The position numbers were made by a program, and so were the translations under genes. 64,000 bases of DNA. Origin: Deltaproteobacteria bacterium. Its GTDB lineage: Bacteria; Myxococcota; Kuafuiibacteriia; Kuafuiibacteriales; Kuafuiibacteriaceae. The notes below the pieces were generated by a model. That model was not told where the DNA came from. It searched no databases and saw nothing but the letters and a program-made list of their open reading frames with translations. The stretch lies in NCBI GenBank assembly GCA_016703535.1, contig JADJBV010000001.1:868001-932000 (forward strand), written 5' to 3'. Shown one piece after another: positions 36,470 to 47,296 of this stretch. Each line of letters begins with the position of its first letter. The first letter of the stretch is position 1.

Positions 36470-38197
36470 ATGCTGAAGGTCGACCCCACGCTCAATCACA
36501 TCCCGGCGCGGCGCGAACACGTGATCGCGCTGTACGAGTCGATCAACCAGCCGCTGGTCAACATCCCCAACTTCGGGACCGCACCCACCGGGGCCTTTGT
36601 GCTCGGCACCCGCAACGATCAGGGCTACTACACGGTCTTCGTGTATCTCTACCAACCCGAAACTCGGGCGGTGGTGATCTACGTGTCGGAGCCCCGGAAC
36701 CTCACCAACGATCAGTATCGGGCTGAAGAGAACGAGGGCGTCCGCTTCGTGGAGTCGATGGGCTTCATGATCGACAACGTGCACTTCCCCACCTTGGCCC
36801 CGCCGGAGCAAGAGACGGTGATGGGGCGGGTGCCGCTCTTTCGTCCACCGGAGCGCACCGTCGATCTCTACGAGTTGGCGGATGATCGGCCGAGGGGGCC
36901 CGGTTTTGCGCCGGCCCAACCTTCGGTGGCCGACTCGATCGACGCCTTGTTTGGGGGCCTGTCTCAGGCCGACGGTGACGTCTTTCGCCGGGCGGGCTTG
37001 CCGCCGTCGCCCTCCAACCGCCCGAACGCCCCATCCTTGCGACCGGGTCCGTCGGGCCCTCCGAGTTATCCGCCGAACCCGACCTTCAGCGGCTCCGGGT
37101 TTCCAGGGCTGAGCAACCCTCCTGGCCCCAAGGCCCCTCCGCCTTTGCCCGGGCCCCTTTCGCCGGCGGCCGGCTTGCCCCCGCTCGGCTTCGGTTCCGG
37201 CGCCAGTCCGTCTCCGGGATTTGCGAGCCCACCCCCCGGTTTTACCGCCGCGCCGCCCGGGGCCTATGCACCGCCGCCCGCTTCGACCCCTTATAACAAC
37301 CTGCCCCCCGGCTTCACGGCCGCACCGGCGCCCACCCCGGACCGACGCACCGAACCGGGGGCCGGGGAGAGGGGCGAAGGCCTGGACCGACTGGGTCGTT
37401 TGCTCGGCGCCTTCGGTTGGGCCCTCGTGGTTTGGACCATGGTGGCGCCGATCGGCTGTAAGAGCGGCGGCACCGGCGACGGCGAACCTCAGTCCGGGAG
37501 CAGCACCGAGGCCAACGTCGACTTGGGCAACCAGATGTTGGCCCAAGGCCGCTGGCCCGACGCCATTCAGACCTTCGATGAGGTGCTGAAGACTGAAGAA
37601 ACCCAGAAGGATGCGCTCCGAGGCACCGGGCTCGCCTACCTCAACCTAGGCCGGGTCGCCGAGGCTGAGGGGTATTACCGAAAGGCCATCGAAAGCGATC
37701 CCAAGTACTCGATCGCCAAAAACGAGCTGGCGGTGGTGCTGATGAGCGCCGAACGGTGCTCCGAGGCCGAGCCCCTCCTCCGGGAGGTCCTGGAGGACAT
37801 CTTCTACACCACGCCCGAGTTCGCCGAACACAACCTGGCCCGGGCCATCGCCTGCCAAGGGCGGGTCGAGGAGGCGGCCGGGCGTTTGGAGCGGTTGATG
37901 GTCAAGCGCCCCTACTTCTGTCTCGGCTACCTCACGTTGGCGCAGCTTTCCTCACAAGCGAAGAAGCCGGAGATGACCATCACCGCCTGCGACGACTTCG
38001 CGCGCAACTGCGAGGCCCACGAAGAGATCAAGAATCAGATCTCCCCGGAGCAGAGTGCGATGTGTTACCTTCAAAAGGGTATGGCACACGCGGCACTGGG
38101 CGACGTCGAGTCGGCCCGAGCGTCGTTCGAGCGGTGCCAGCCCGTCGGAGTGGTCGGAAAAGAGTGTCGGAAGTCGCTGGAGATGCTCAACCCGTGA
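36470..38197 (+). CDS. Fusion: unknown domain - Pro-rich linker - Tgl/PilW-like TPR
   Basis: A 575-aa protein. Residues 1-125 are a compact alpha/beta domain I do not recognise (GAFVLGTRNDQGYYTVFVYLYQPETRAVV). Residues about 130-310 are Pro/Gly-rich and disordered (PPPGFTAAPPGAYAPPP). A hydrophobic segment (311-330, LGAFGWALVVWTMVAPIGC) ends in Cys330, much like a lipoprotein signal, followed by TPR repeats (about 345-560) resembling PilW/PilF/Tgl, outer-membrane pilotins for type IV pilus secretins. It could be one protein spanning the inner membrane once, or an internal TTG at 37400 could yield a separate lipoprotein. The next gene is RodZ-like, as in pilF-rodZ loci elsewhere. No frameshift or stop separates the parts. 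Confidence 0.75.
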   Translation: MLKVDPTLNHIPARREHVIALYESINQPLVNIPNFGTAPTGAFVLGTRNDQGYYTVFVYLYQPETRAVVIYVSEPRNLTNDQYRAEENEGVRFVESMGFMIDNVHFPTLAPPEQETVMGRVPLFRPPERTVDLYELADDRPRGPGFAPAQPSVADSIDALFGGLSQADGDVFRRAGLPPSPSNRPNAPSLRPGPSGPPSYPPNPTFSGSGFPGLSNPPGPKAPPPLPGPLSPAAGLPPLGFGSGASPSPGFASPPPGFTAAPPGAYAPPPASTPYNNLPPGFTAAPAPTPDRRTEPGAGERGEGLDRLGRLLGAFGWALVVWTMVAPIGCKSGGTGDGEPQSGSSTEANVDLGNQMLAQGRWPDAIQTFDEVLKTEETQKDALRGTGLAYLNLGRVAEAEGYYRKAIESDPKYSIAKNELAVVLMSAERCSEAEPLLREVLEDIFYTTPEFAEHNLARAIACQGRVEEAAGRLERLMVKRPYFCLGYLTLAQLSSQAKKPEMTITACDDFARNCEAHEEIKNQISPEQSAMCYLQKGMAHAALGDVESARASFERCQPVGVVGKECRKSLEMLNP

Positions 38198-38238
38198 GCG
38201 ATCCGGTCCGAATTAGAAGAGAGGAGGCAAGAGAGGTC

Positions 38239-38601
38239 ATGCACAGCCCGCTCGGTCAATTGCTGCAGCAAGGCCTGGCCTCCCGGGGCCTCACGGTCGA
38301 GGTGCTCTCCGATCGCACCAAGATCCCCAAGAGCAACATCCAACTCCTGCTCGGTGAAGACGACGGCGGCATCCTCCCCGCCCGCACTTATCTGCGCGGC
38401 CACCTCACGGTCATCGCCAAAGAGCTCGGCCTTTCGGTGCCCGAGGTCCTCGCGGCCCTCGAGGTCAGCCACCCCGCACCTCCGCAAAAAGAGCTGATCG
38501 TCGAACGTCGTTTGCCGGCCGTGACCATCGCCGTCGCCGCGGGCCTCGGCGGCATCGCCATCTTGGCGGTGGTGATCGCCTTCGCTTCGGCCCTCGGTTG
38601 A
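38239..38601 (+). CDS. RodZ-like HTH protein with one membrane helix
   Basis: A 120-aa protein. The N-terminal Cro/CI-type HTH with the RodZ pattern (LTVEVLSDRTKIPKSNIQLLL, RTYLRGHLTVIAKELGLSVPEVLAALE) is joined to one C-terminal membrane helix (VTIAVAAGLGGIAILAVVIAF). The periplasmic domain of full RodZ is missing. RodZ links MreB to the membrane for shape control. ATG 38239 has GAGGAGG and GAGAGG SD elements; a GTG at 38194 overlapping the previous stop is less likely. Confidence 0.75.
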   Translation: MHSPLGQLLQQGLASRGLTVEVLSDRTKIPKSNIQLLLGEDDGGILPARTYLRGHLTVIAKELGLSVPEVLAALEVSHPAPPQKELIVERRLPAVTIAVAAGLGGIAILAVVIAFASALG

Positions 38602-38604
38602 GCG

Positions 38605-39348
38605 GTGTCCCCGGAAGGGCAGCGAGCCCTGGTGATCGGCGGCGTCGATCACGGGGAGAACAATCGCGTCGTTTATCTCTTCACCGAACGAGGACGCTTA
38701 TCGGCCTTCGCGCCCGGGGCCAAGGTCAGCCGTCGCCGGTTTTTGGGGGCCCTCGAGCTCTTCACCACCATCCAGGTCACCTTCGCCACTCGTCGTCGCG
38801 GTGAACTCGAGACCTTGGAGAGCGCCCAGGTCGAGAGGAGCCGCCTCGGGATCCGCGCCGATCTCTCGCGGATCGCCTTGGCCTCCTTCGCCGCGGAGTT
38901 GATCGGCAAGGTGGCGCCCGAAGGTGAGGCCTCGGCGGGCTTGTTCCAGATCTTGACCGAACTCTTCGATCAACTCGACGGGGCCCCGGCGACGCCGCCC
39001 TTGCGTGTCGCCTTCGAGCTGCGGCTCTTGTCGCTGCTCGGCTACGAGCAGTCCCTCGACGTTTGCCTCCAATGTGGCGCGGGCGGCGTCGAGCAGTTCC
39101 TGGATTTTCGGCGGGGTGGGGTGTTCTGCGGTCTGCACAAAGAGGACGCCCGCTCTTTTGGCCCCAAGACCGCCACCTGGACCGCCGGGGTTTTGGCCTC
39201 CCCGATTTTGGACGCTGCGGCCGGCTGCGATCAGGAGTGGGCCGAAAAGGCGGCGCAGAAACTTCGCCCCGCCTTGACCGCTTTTTATTCGGGGCTCCTC
39301 GACCGGCCGCTCAAGTCCGAGGGTCTCCTCCTGGAGCTGGGCCTGTAA
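38605..39348 (+). CDS. recO: DNA repair protein RecO
   Basis: A 247-aa recombination mediator in the RecFOR pathway that helps load RecA. It has the N-terminal OB fold (ALVIGGVDHGENNRVVYLFTERGRLSAFAPGAK) and an alpha-helical C-terminal part. Possible zinc-binding cysteines are CLQCGAG and the later FCGLHKED. GTG 38605 starts 3 nt after the RodZ-like stop. It is followed by glycyl-tRNA synthetase, a recO-glyQ order seen in several bacteria. Confidence 0.94.
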   Translation: MSPEGQRALVIGGVDHGENNRVVYLFTERGRLSAFAPGAKVSRRRFLGALELFTTIQVTFATRRRGELETLESAQVERSRLGIRADLSRIALASFAAELIGKVAPEGEASAGLFQILTELFDQLDGAPATPPLRVAFELRLLSLLGYEQSLDVCLQCGAGGVEQFLDFRRGGVFCGLHKEDARSFGPKTATWTAGVLASPILDAAAGCDQEWAEKAAQKLRPALTAFYSGLLDRPLKSEGLLLELGL

Positions 39349-39387
39349 CGGGCTTGCCGACCGCCGACCGTCTTGGTACCCGGCGCC

Positions 39388-42300
39388 ATGGCCAAAAATC
39401 GGGCCGCTCCGGCGCGTACCTTTCAAGAGTTGATCCTCCGTCTGCAGGGCTTTTGGGCCGACTACGGTTGCCTGATCGGCCAACCCTTCGACGTCGAGAA
39501 GGGCGCTGGGACCTACAACCCACACACCTTCTTGCGGGCTTTGGGCCCCGAGCCTTGGAAGGTGGCCTTCGTCGAGCCTTCTCGTCGCCCCACCGACGGC
39601 CGCTACGGCGACAATCCGAACCGGCTCTATCGGCACCACCAGTACCAGGTGATCCTCAAGCCCTCACCGAAGGACACCCAAGGCCTCTACCTGGACTCGA
39701 TGCGGGCCATCGGCATCCACCCCGAAGAACACGACATCCGCTTCGTCGAGGACAACTGGGAGTCGCCGACCTTGGGCGCCTGGGGTTTGGGCTGGGAGGT
39801 CTGGGTCGACGGCATGGAGCTGACCCAGTTCACCTACTTTCAGCAGTGTGGTGGCCTGGAGTGTCGACCCGTCGCCGCCGAGCTCACCTACGGCCTCGAG
39901 CGGATCGCGATGTACCTGCAGCGGGTCGACAACGTCTACGACCTCCACTACGCGCCCGGCGTGAAGTACCGGGAGGTCTTTCATCAAGACGAGGTCCAGT
40001 ACAGCCGCTTCACCTTCGAGCACCTGGACAAGGCGATGTACCAGCGCACCTACGAGGCCAACGAAAAAGAGGTGGCCCGCCTCGTGGACAAGGGGCTGGT
40101 GATCCCGGCCTACGATCACCTGCTCAAGGCGGCCCACGCCTTCAACTCCTTGGACGCGGCCGGCGCCATCAGCGTGACCGAACGACAGGGCTACATCCTG
40201 CGCATCCGGGATCTGGCCAAGTTGTGCGCGGAAAACTACTTGGCGCTCCGGGAGAGCTTGGGCTTCCCGCTCCTCAGCAAAGAGCGAGGTGAAGACACCA
40301 TCCCGATGGCCGCGGCGAACTTCGCCGAGGTCGAGGCCAAACGCCCCGGAGAAAAGGCCGAGTTGTTCGTCGAGTTGGGCGTCGAAGAGTTGCCCGCGGG
40401 CGAGGTGTTGCCCACCGTCCAGCAGCTCAAGGACGGGCTCAAGAAGCGCCTCGACGCCGCCGAGATCCCCTGCGGCGAACCCAAGATCTACGCGACCCCG
40501 CGCCGGGTGGCGGTCGTCTTCCCGGACGTCTTGGCCCAACAAGAAGATCGGACGGTGGAGATCGCCGGCCCGCCGGTGAAGGCGGCCTTCAAAGACGGTG
40601 AGCCGACCAAAGCCGCCTTGGGCTTCGCCAAACAGCAGGGGCTGGAGGTCAGCCAGCTGGTCAAGAAGGACACGCCCAAGGGCGAGTACCTCTACGCGGT
40701 GGTGGCCCAAAAGGGGCAAGCGACCGCCAAACTTTTACCCAAGATGATCGAGGAGACCCTGGCGGGCCTCACCTTCAAGCGTTCGATGCGTTGGGCCCAC
40801 GGGGAGGTCGCCTTCTCGCGTCCCATCCAGTGGATGGTGACCTTGTTCGGCGGCGAGCTGTTGCCTGTGTTGTTCGCCGACGTCGCGTCGGGGCGCGAGA
40901 GCCGGGGCCACCGCTTCCTCTCGCCCGATCGGTTCGTGGTGAAGAGCGCCGCGGATTGGGAGCGGGAGCTCTCCTCCCGGTTTGTGGTGGCCGACGTCGG
41001 CGCGCGTCGGGCCCAGATCTTGGCGGGGGCCCAAAAGGCGGCCGAGTCGGTCGGCGGGCGCCTGGTGGAAGACGAAGGCCTCCTCGACGAGATCACCCAG
41101 CTCGTCGAAAATCCGGTGCCGCTGCTCGGCACCTTTGATCCCCGTTTCCTCGAGATCCCCGACCAGGTGTTGATCTCCGAGATGCGCCACCACCAGCGCT
41201 ACCTGCCGGTGGTCGATGCCCAGGGGAAGTTGATGCCGCACTTTGTGGTGGTGGCCAACACCACCGTGGAAGATCCGGCGATCAGCCTCGATGGTTATCG
41301 GCGGGTGTTGACCGCTCGCTTCGAGGACGGGGCCTTCTTCTTCAAGGAAGATCAGAAGGCGCCGTTGATCGACGGCCTGGAGAAGCTGAAGGGCGTTTTG
41401 TTCCACCGGGCCCTCGGCACCACCTTCGAGAAGGTGGAGCGGGTGGTGCGTCTGGCCTTCGAGTTGGCCGGCACCTTGGATGGCCAACTCGGTGCGTTGG
41501 GGGCCCCCAAAGACCGGAGCTTCGGCGCCACCACCCAACTCTTGGCCTTGGCCCAAGGCCCCGCCCCGAGCGGTGGTCCAGAGCGCTTCGCCTGGGCCCT
41601 GGCTCGTGCAGGCTACCTTGCAAAAGCGGACCTGGTGACTCGGATGGTCTTCGAGTTCCCGGAGCTGCAGGGCGAGATGGGCCGGGAGTACGCCAAAAAA
41701 GCGGGTGAACCGGCGGACGTCGCCGACGCGATCTTCGAGCACTACCTGCCCCGGGGCACCAACGATCGGCTGCCCGAGGGGGTGTTCGGCGCCCTCTTGG
41801 GGTTGGCCGATCGTTTGGACACCATCGCGGGGATCTTCGGGACCGGCAAAGGCCCCACGGGCACCGCCGATCCCTTTGGCCTGCGCCGGGCCACCTTGGG
41901 GATCATCGCGGTGTTGCGGGCCCGGGGTTGGCACCTCTCTTTGACCGAGGTCTTGGAGGCCGCCTTGGCCGGCTTGGGCAAACGCCTCACCAAAGATCGG
42001 GCCGAGGTCCTGACCGAGATCAGCGAGTTCTTCCGGACCCGCCTCAAGGGTGTGGTCACCGGCGAAGGGGTCGGGACCGACGTGGCCGAGGCCGCTTTGG
42101 CCGCGGGCTATGACGATCTGGTGGACGCCGCGGCCCGGGCCAAGGCCCTGGACGCTCTCCGGGGCACGCCCGAGTTCGAGCCGATCGCGGTGACCTTCAA
42201 GCGGGTCGCCAACATCTTGAAGGATCAACAACCGGGGGCGGTGGCCCCGGCCAAGTTGGTGCAGCCCGCCGAACAGGCGCTTTATGAGGTGGTCAAGAAG

Positions 42301-42510
42301 TCGGAGGGCGACGTCAAGGCGGCCTTGGCCGATCGCAACTTCGCCTACGCCGTGCAGGTGACCGCTCAGCTGCGGCCCCACGTGGACCGCTTCTTCACCG
42401 AGTTGATGGTGCTCGATCCCAACCCGGAGATCCGGGCCAACCGAGTGGCGTTGGTGGCGGCGGTGCAGCGGGTGTTTGCGCCGCTGGCGGATCTCTCGAA
42501 GTTGAGCTGA
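39388..42510 (+). CDS. glyQS: Glycyl-tRNA synthetase, fused alpha-beta chain
   Basis: A 1040-aa polypeptide that charges tRNA-Gly. Residues 1-300 are the complete class II catalytic alpha chain (TFQELILRLQGFWADYGCLIGQPFDVEKGAGT, then RPTDGRYGDNPNRLYRHHQYQV, VEDNWESPTLGAWGLGWEVW). A linker near 300-323 is followed from residue 324 by the beta chain (ELFVELGVEELPAGEVLPTVQQ, then SMRWAHGEVAFSRPIQWM, VLISEMRHHQRYLPV) with the HD-like and anticodon-binding C-terminal parts. In most bacteria these are two genes, glyQ and glyS; single-chain fusions are known in a few lineages such as Chlamydia. ATG 39388 is preferred to TTG 39373. Confidence 0.96.
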   Translation: MAKNRAAPARTFQELILRLQGFWADYGCLIGQPFDVEKGAGTYNPHTFLRALGPEPWKVAFVEPSRRPTDGRYGDNPNRLYRHHQYQVILKPSPKDTQGLYLDSMRAIGIHPEEHDIRFVEDNWESPTLGAWGLGWEVWVDGMELTQFTYFQQCGGLECRPVAAELTYGLERIAMYLQRVDNVYDLHYAPGVKYREVFHQDEVQYSRFTFEHLDKAMYQRTYEANEKEVARLVDKGLVIPAYDHLLKAAHAFNSLDAAGAISVTERQGYILRIRDLAKLCAENYLALRESLGFPLLSKERGEDTIPMAAANFAEVEAKRPGEKAELFVELGVEELPAGEVLPTVQQLKDGLKKRLDAAEIPCGEPKIYATPRRVAVVFPDVLAQQEDRTVEIAGPPVKAAFKDGEPTKAALGFAKQQGLEVSQLVKKDTPKGEYLYAVVAQKGQATAKLLPKMIEETLAGLTFKRSMRWAHGEVAFSRPIQWMVTLFGGELLPVLFADVASGRESRGHRFLSPDRFVVKSAADWERELSSRFVVADVGARRAQILAGAQKAAESVGGRLVEDEGLLDEITQLVENPVPLLGTFDPRFLEIPDQVLISEMRHHQRYLPVVDAQGKLMPHFVVVANTTVEDPAISLDGYRRVLTARFEDGAFFFKEDQKAPLIDGLEKLKGVLFHRALGTTFEKVERVVRLAFELAGTLDGQLGALGAPKDRSFGATTQLLALAQGPAPSGGPERFAWALARAGYLAKADLVTRMVFEFPELQGEMGREYAKKAGEPADVADAIFEHYLPRGTNDRLPEGVFGALLGLADRLDTIAGIFGTGKGPTGTADPFGLRRATLGIIAVLRARGWHLSLTEVLEAALAGLGKRLTKDRAEVLTEISEFFRTRLKGVVTGEGVGTDVAEAALAAGYDDLVDAAARAKALDALRGTPEFEPIAVTFKRVANILKDQQPGAVAPAKLVQPAEQALYEVVKKSEGDVKAALADRNFAYAVQVTAQLRPHVDRFFTELMVLDPNPEIRANRVALVAAVQRVFAPLADLSKLS

Positions 42511-42525
42511 AGGCCGCGGCCCTGG

Positions 42526-43050
42526 CTAACGAGCCTTGAGGGCGGTGTTGGCTCGACCCAAGGCCTCGTGGACTTCTTTCGAGAGCGGTTGTCCCTCGGC
42601 GACCAGTCGGGCGTGCAGCAAGCCGTAGGTGCGGATCAGGCGCTCGACGGCGTTGGCCGCGGCGCTCAAGTCCTGCACGACTGGATCACCATTCGGTTGG
42701 TCCAAGTGGCAGCGGGCGACGATGGTCAGCCGCTCCACCTCCAGGGCCTGCTCTTGCGCGGGCCAGTCGGGGGTCGTGGGCTCTCGATGGGCCAAAGCTT
42801 GGCTCCCGATCAAGCGGGCCCGGGCCTCGAGCTTCTCCAGATCTTCGGCGCAGGCCCGGAGGGCCCGGGTGTCGACCAGGGCCGGGCGCGCCAGGGCGCC
42901 GGCGGTGGGCAGCCGGTCCAGGGAGCGGATGATGCCGCGCAGGATCAACGCCGACAGCACCACGATCGTCAGGGCGAACAACAAGCCCACGAACCGCCGA
43001 TAGGGGCGGAGGGCCTTCTTCTCCTCGACCTCGACCTCGGGTTCGGCCAC
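42526..43050 (-). CDS. Single-pass membrane protein, unknown
   Basis: A 174-aa protein with an acidic N-terminus (MAEPEVEVEEKKALRPYRR), a membrane helix at about residues 20-43 (FVGLLFALTIVVLSALILRGII) and an extracytoplasmic helical domain with two Cys residues. I recognise no family. It is the last gene of a minus-strand run, 54 nt after the large lipoprotein, and convergent with glyQS. Confidence 0.6.
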   Translation of the reverse strand: MAEPEVEVEEKKALRPYRRFVGLLFALTIVVLSALILRGIIRSLDRLPTAGALARPALVDTRALRACAEDLEKLEARARLIGSQALAHREPTTPDWPAQEQALEVERLTIVARCHLDQPNGDPVVQDLSAAANAVERLIRTYGLLHARLVAEGQPLSKEVHEALGRANTALKAR

Positions 43051-43104
43051 CAGATCCGGCGTACCGCGGTCCCGGGCGTCTGGCCAGCCCGGGAAAGCCG
43101 GAGG

Positions 43105-44694
43105 TCACTGTCCGGCCAAAACGAGGCTGAAGCGACCGTCGTTGCCGGCGGTGGCCCGGGCCACCGAGATGGTGCGACCCTCCACCCGCACGAAGACCTC
43201 GATGCGGGCGCCGCCCACCGCCTCGCCTTCGCCGTCGGTGACGCCGTTGAGGACCACGCCGATCGGGAGCCGATAGTCCTGGTTGGGCAGCCCACTTTCG
43301 GGCACCACCAAGGCCTCGATCAAGGTCGGCAGGAGCTCGCCGTTTAAGGTCTCGCCCAGGGGCCGGATCGCCACCAGGTAACGGCCCGGATCGAGGGTGA
43401 CTTGATACCGCCCTTGGTCGTCGGTTTCGGCGTCGTTCGGGTTGATCACCCCGGCCGCGGACTCGAACTGGAGGCGGGCCCTGGGCACCACCGATCCGGA
43501 GGCCGACACCACCTGCCCAGCGACCGTGACCCGGGGCCGCAACAAAATCTGTTCGTCGAGGATGGTGCCGTCGGGGCCACTGGCCAAGCGGATCGAGTGG
43601 CGTTTGGTTTGGTACGGCGAGCCCGACGGGGGCGTCACGGTGATCCCGTAGGCGCCGTTGATCAGCGGGATCTCGGTGGTCTCTTCGCCGAAGAAGTCGA
43701 CCCGCACCACGCCGTCGCTGGTGGTGCGGCCCCGCAGCCGATAACTTTGGGTCAAAGGGCGCCCGTTGCTGGCGACCGTCGCCGAGGCGATCTCCACGGT
43801 GGCGTTGCCCACCGGCTCGCCGTCGGTGCCCAAGATCTGCAGCTTGGCGAGGCCCTTCACTTCATCGCTGGCGGGCTCGAGCGCCACGTCGAACTCCCGA
43901 TCTTCGGCGACCCGCAAGACCTCGCGATAACTCCAGGTGGGCTGGGCATCGTCGGGCGGATCGGCCCGCAGCTCGTAAAAAGGATCCAAAGTGTCAGGCA
44001 AGATCAGGCTGTAGCGGCCGCTGGCGTCGGTGACGGTGGCGGTGGCGGCCAGGCCGGTGCGCACCGCGACGGCGCTGACCGCGATGCCAGCCACGGGGGT
44101 GGTGGTCAAGGCGTTGCGGATCTGGCCCGACAACCGGCGATAACGGCTCGGGACCTGAAACTCCTTCATCACCGTTTGGGCTTGAGAGCGGACAGAAAAG
44201 CCCGTGACCTCGAAGGCTGGGTAGCGCGGATCCAAAGGCGAAAGCCGCACCGAATAGTCGCCCTCCAACAAACGGAAGAGCTGGGCCCGGCTGGTGCTGC
44301 CCAAGATCAGCTGGGTGAGCTCGACCTCTCGGCCCGGGATCCGGGGCGAGCCGTAGATGCTCATCCAGGCCGCCAAGGGCCCGCCCGCTCCGCGTTCGAG
44401 CAGCGCCACCTGATATTCGGCGGGGGTCCGCAGCGATACGCTGACCGGCCCGGTGATCTCGGCCAAGGAGACGTCGAGCAGCTGAGTTCGGACGTAGCGA
44501 GAGCCGACCGGCGGCGTGACCTCCAGCGAAACCGAGTCGGGGCCGGTCGACATCATCGGCTGGCAGACGTTGTCGAGGCAGATCTGATCGCCTGGGCACT
44601 CGTCCGCGGTGAAGCAACTTGCGTCCCGGGCCAGGCCTTGGGCATCGGCGCAGGCGGCCAAGGAGAGGAGGGCGATCGCGGCGGAGGTCCTCAC
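43105..44694 (-). CDS. Large lipoprotein with carboxypeptidase-regulatory-like repeats
   Basis: A 529-aa protein. GTG at 44694 gives VRTSAAIALLSLAACADAQG, a type II signal with lipobox LAAC. A short Cys-rich motif (CFTADECPGDQICLDNVCQP) is similar to the Dickkopf-like stretches common in myxobacterial lipoproteins. Several CarboxypepD_reg-like beta domains follow (GIAVSAVAVRTGLAATATVTDASGRYSL..., ARLQFESAAGVINPNDAETDDQGRYQVTLDPGRY, and a last copy ending FSLVLAGQ). It probably sits on the outer membrane as a structural or adhesive protein. It overlaps the previous small lipoprotein gene by 4 nt. Confidence 0.78.
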   Translation of the reverse strand: MRTSAAIALLSLAACADAQGLARDASCFTADECPGDQICLDNVCQPMMSTGPDSVSLEVTPPVGSRYVRTQLLDVSLAEITGPVSVSLRTPAEYQVALLERGAGGPLAAWMSIYGSPRIPGREVELTQLILGSTSRAQLFRLLEGDYSVRLSPLDPRYPAFEVTGFSVRSQAQTVMKEFQVPSRYRRLSGQIRNALTTTPVAGIAVSAVAVRTGLAATATVTDASGRYSLILPDTLDPFYELRADPPDDAQPTWSYREVLRVAEDREFDVALEPASDEVKGLAKLQILGTDGEPVGNATVEIASATVASNGRPLTQSYRLRGRTTSDGVVRVDFFGEETTEIPLINGAYGITVTPPSGSPYQTKRHSIRLASGPDGTILDEQILLRPRVTVAGQVVSASGSVVPRARLQFESAAGVINPNDAETDDQGRYQVTLDPGRYLVAIRPLGETLNGELLPTLIEALVVPESGLPNQDYRLPIGVVLNGVTDGEGEAVGGARIEVFVRVEGRTISVARATAGNDGRFSLVLAGQ

Positions 44695-45269
44695 GGGCAA
44701 CCTCCGATCCCGGACTGCAATACCAAGGTCCAGTCGACCCGCACCACGCGGTTGAGCGTCTCGCCGTTTTCGTCCGTGGCGAGGCGCCCCAGGGACTGCG
44801 GGCCGCCGGTGTCTTCCGGCTCGGGGACCTCCCAGCCCGAGCGATCGGGCGCGTCGCTGGCGAACAAAGTGAGCAACACCGTCTGCGGCGGCGCCTGGGG
44901 GGTCCGGGCCAACTCGTATTCGTCGGCGAAGTCGTCGGCGGGCACGATGGTGCGGGTGGCCGCGAAGCTTTCGCCGGGCAACTTCAGGCCCCGCTGATCG
45001 GCGATGAAGGTGGTGCGTTTGCCGTCGATGCCGTCGTTGCTGACCCACCGCAGCTGGAGCTGGGCGTCCTCCCGATCGTTGAGCTCCACCCGGGCGTCGA
45101 AGCGGGTGCAGCCCCGGTCGGCGACGTTGATGTACACCAGCGAGGCCGGGTACATGCTCTCGAGTACGACCTCCGGGGCGGTGACCGGGATCAGGATCGG
45201 CTCGAAGCCCGGCGGTGGGATGCACGCCGTCATGGCCACCAGCTCCAGCGCGATGAGGCCCTGCGCCAT
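44691..45269 (-). CDS. Small lipoprotein, unknown
   Basis: A 192-aa protein from ATG 45269: MAQGLIALELVAMTACIPPPG has a lipobox-like VAMTAC. The rest is predicted beta-rich, with no family I recognise. The same frame is open 39 codons further upstream, but that part is basic and lacks a signal. It overlaps the large lipoprotein gene by 4 nt, so the two are surely co-translated and may form a complex. Confidence 0.65.
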   Translation of the reverse strand: MAQGLIALELVAMTACIPPPGFEPILIPVTAPEVVLESMYPASLVYINVADRGCTRFDARVELNDREDAQLQLRWVSNDGIDGKRTTFIADQRGLKLPGESFAATRTIVPADDFADEYELARTPQAPPQTVLLTLFASDAPDRSGWEVPEPEDTGGPQSLGRLATDENGETLNRVVRVDWTLVLQSGIGGCP

Positions 45270-45382
45270 GGGCCCAAGCCAGAGCAGTTTGCGTGCCGAC
45301 CCGGGAGCCACCTTAAAAGTCCTTGAGGGCGGCCGTCTCCAACGACCGGGCCGTCGCGCCGCCCCGCAGAACGGCCCACCGA

Positions 45383-47260
<1,878 letters not shown>

Positions 47261-47296
47261 GGCCCTGGCTACATACCACCCGGCTCGACCTTTGGG

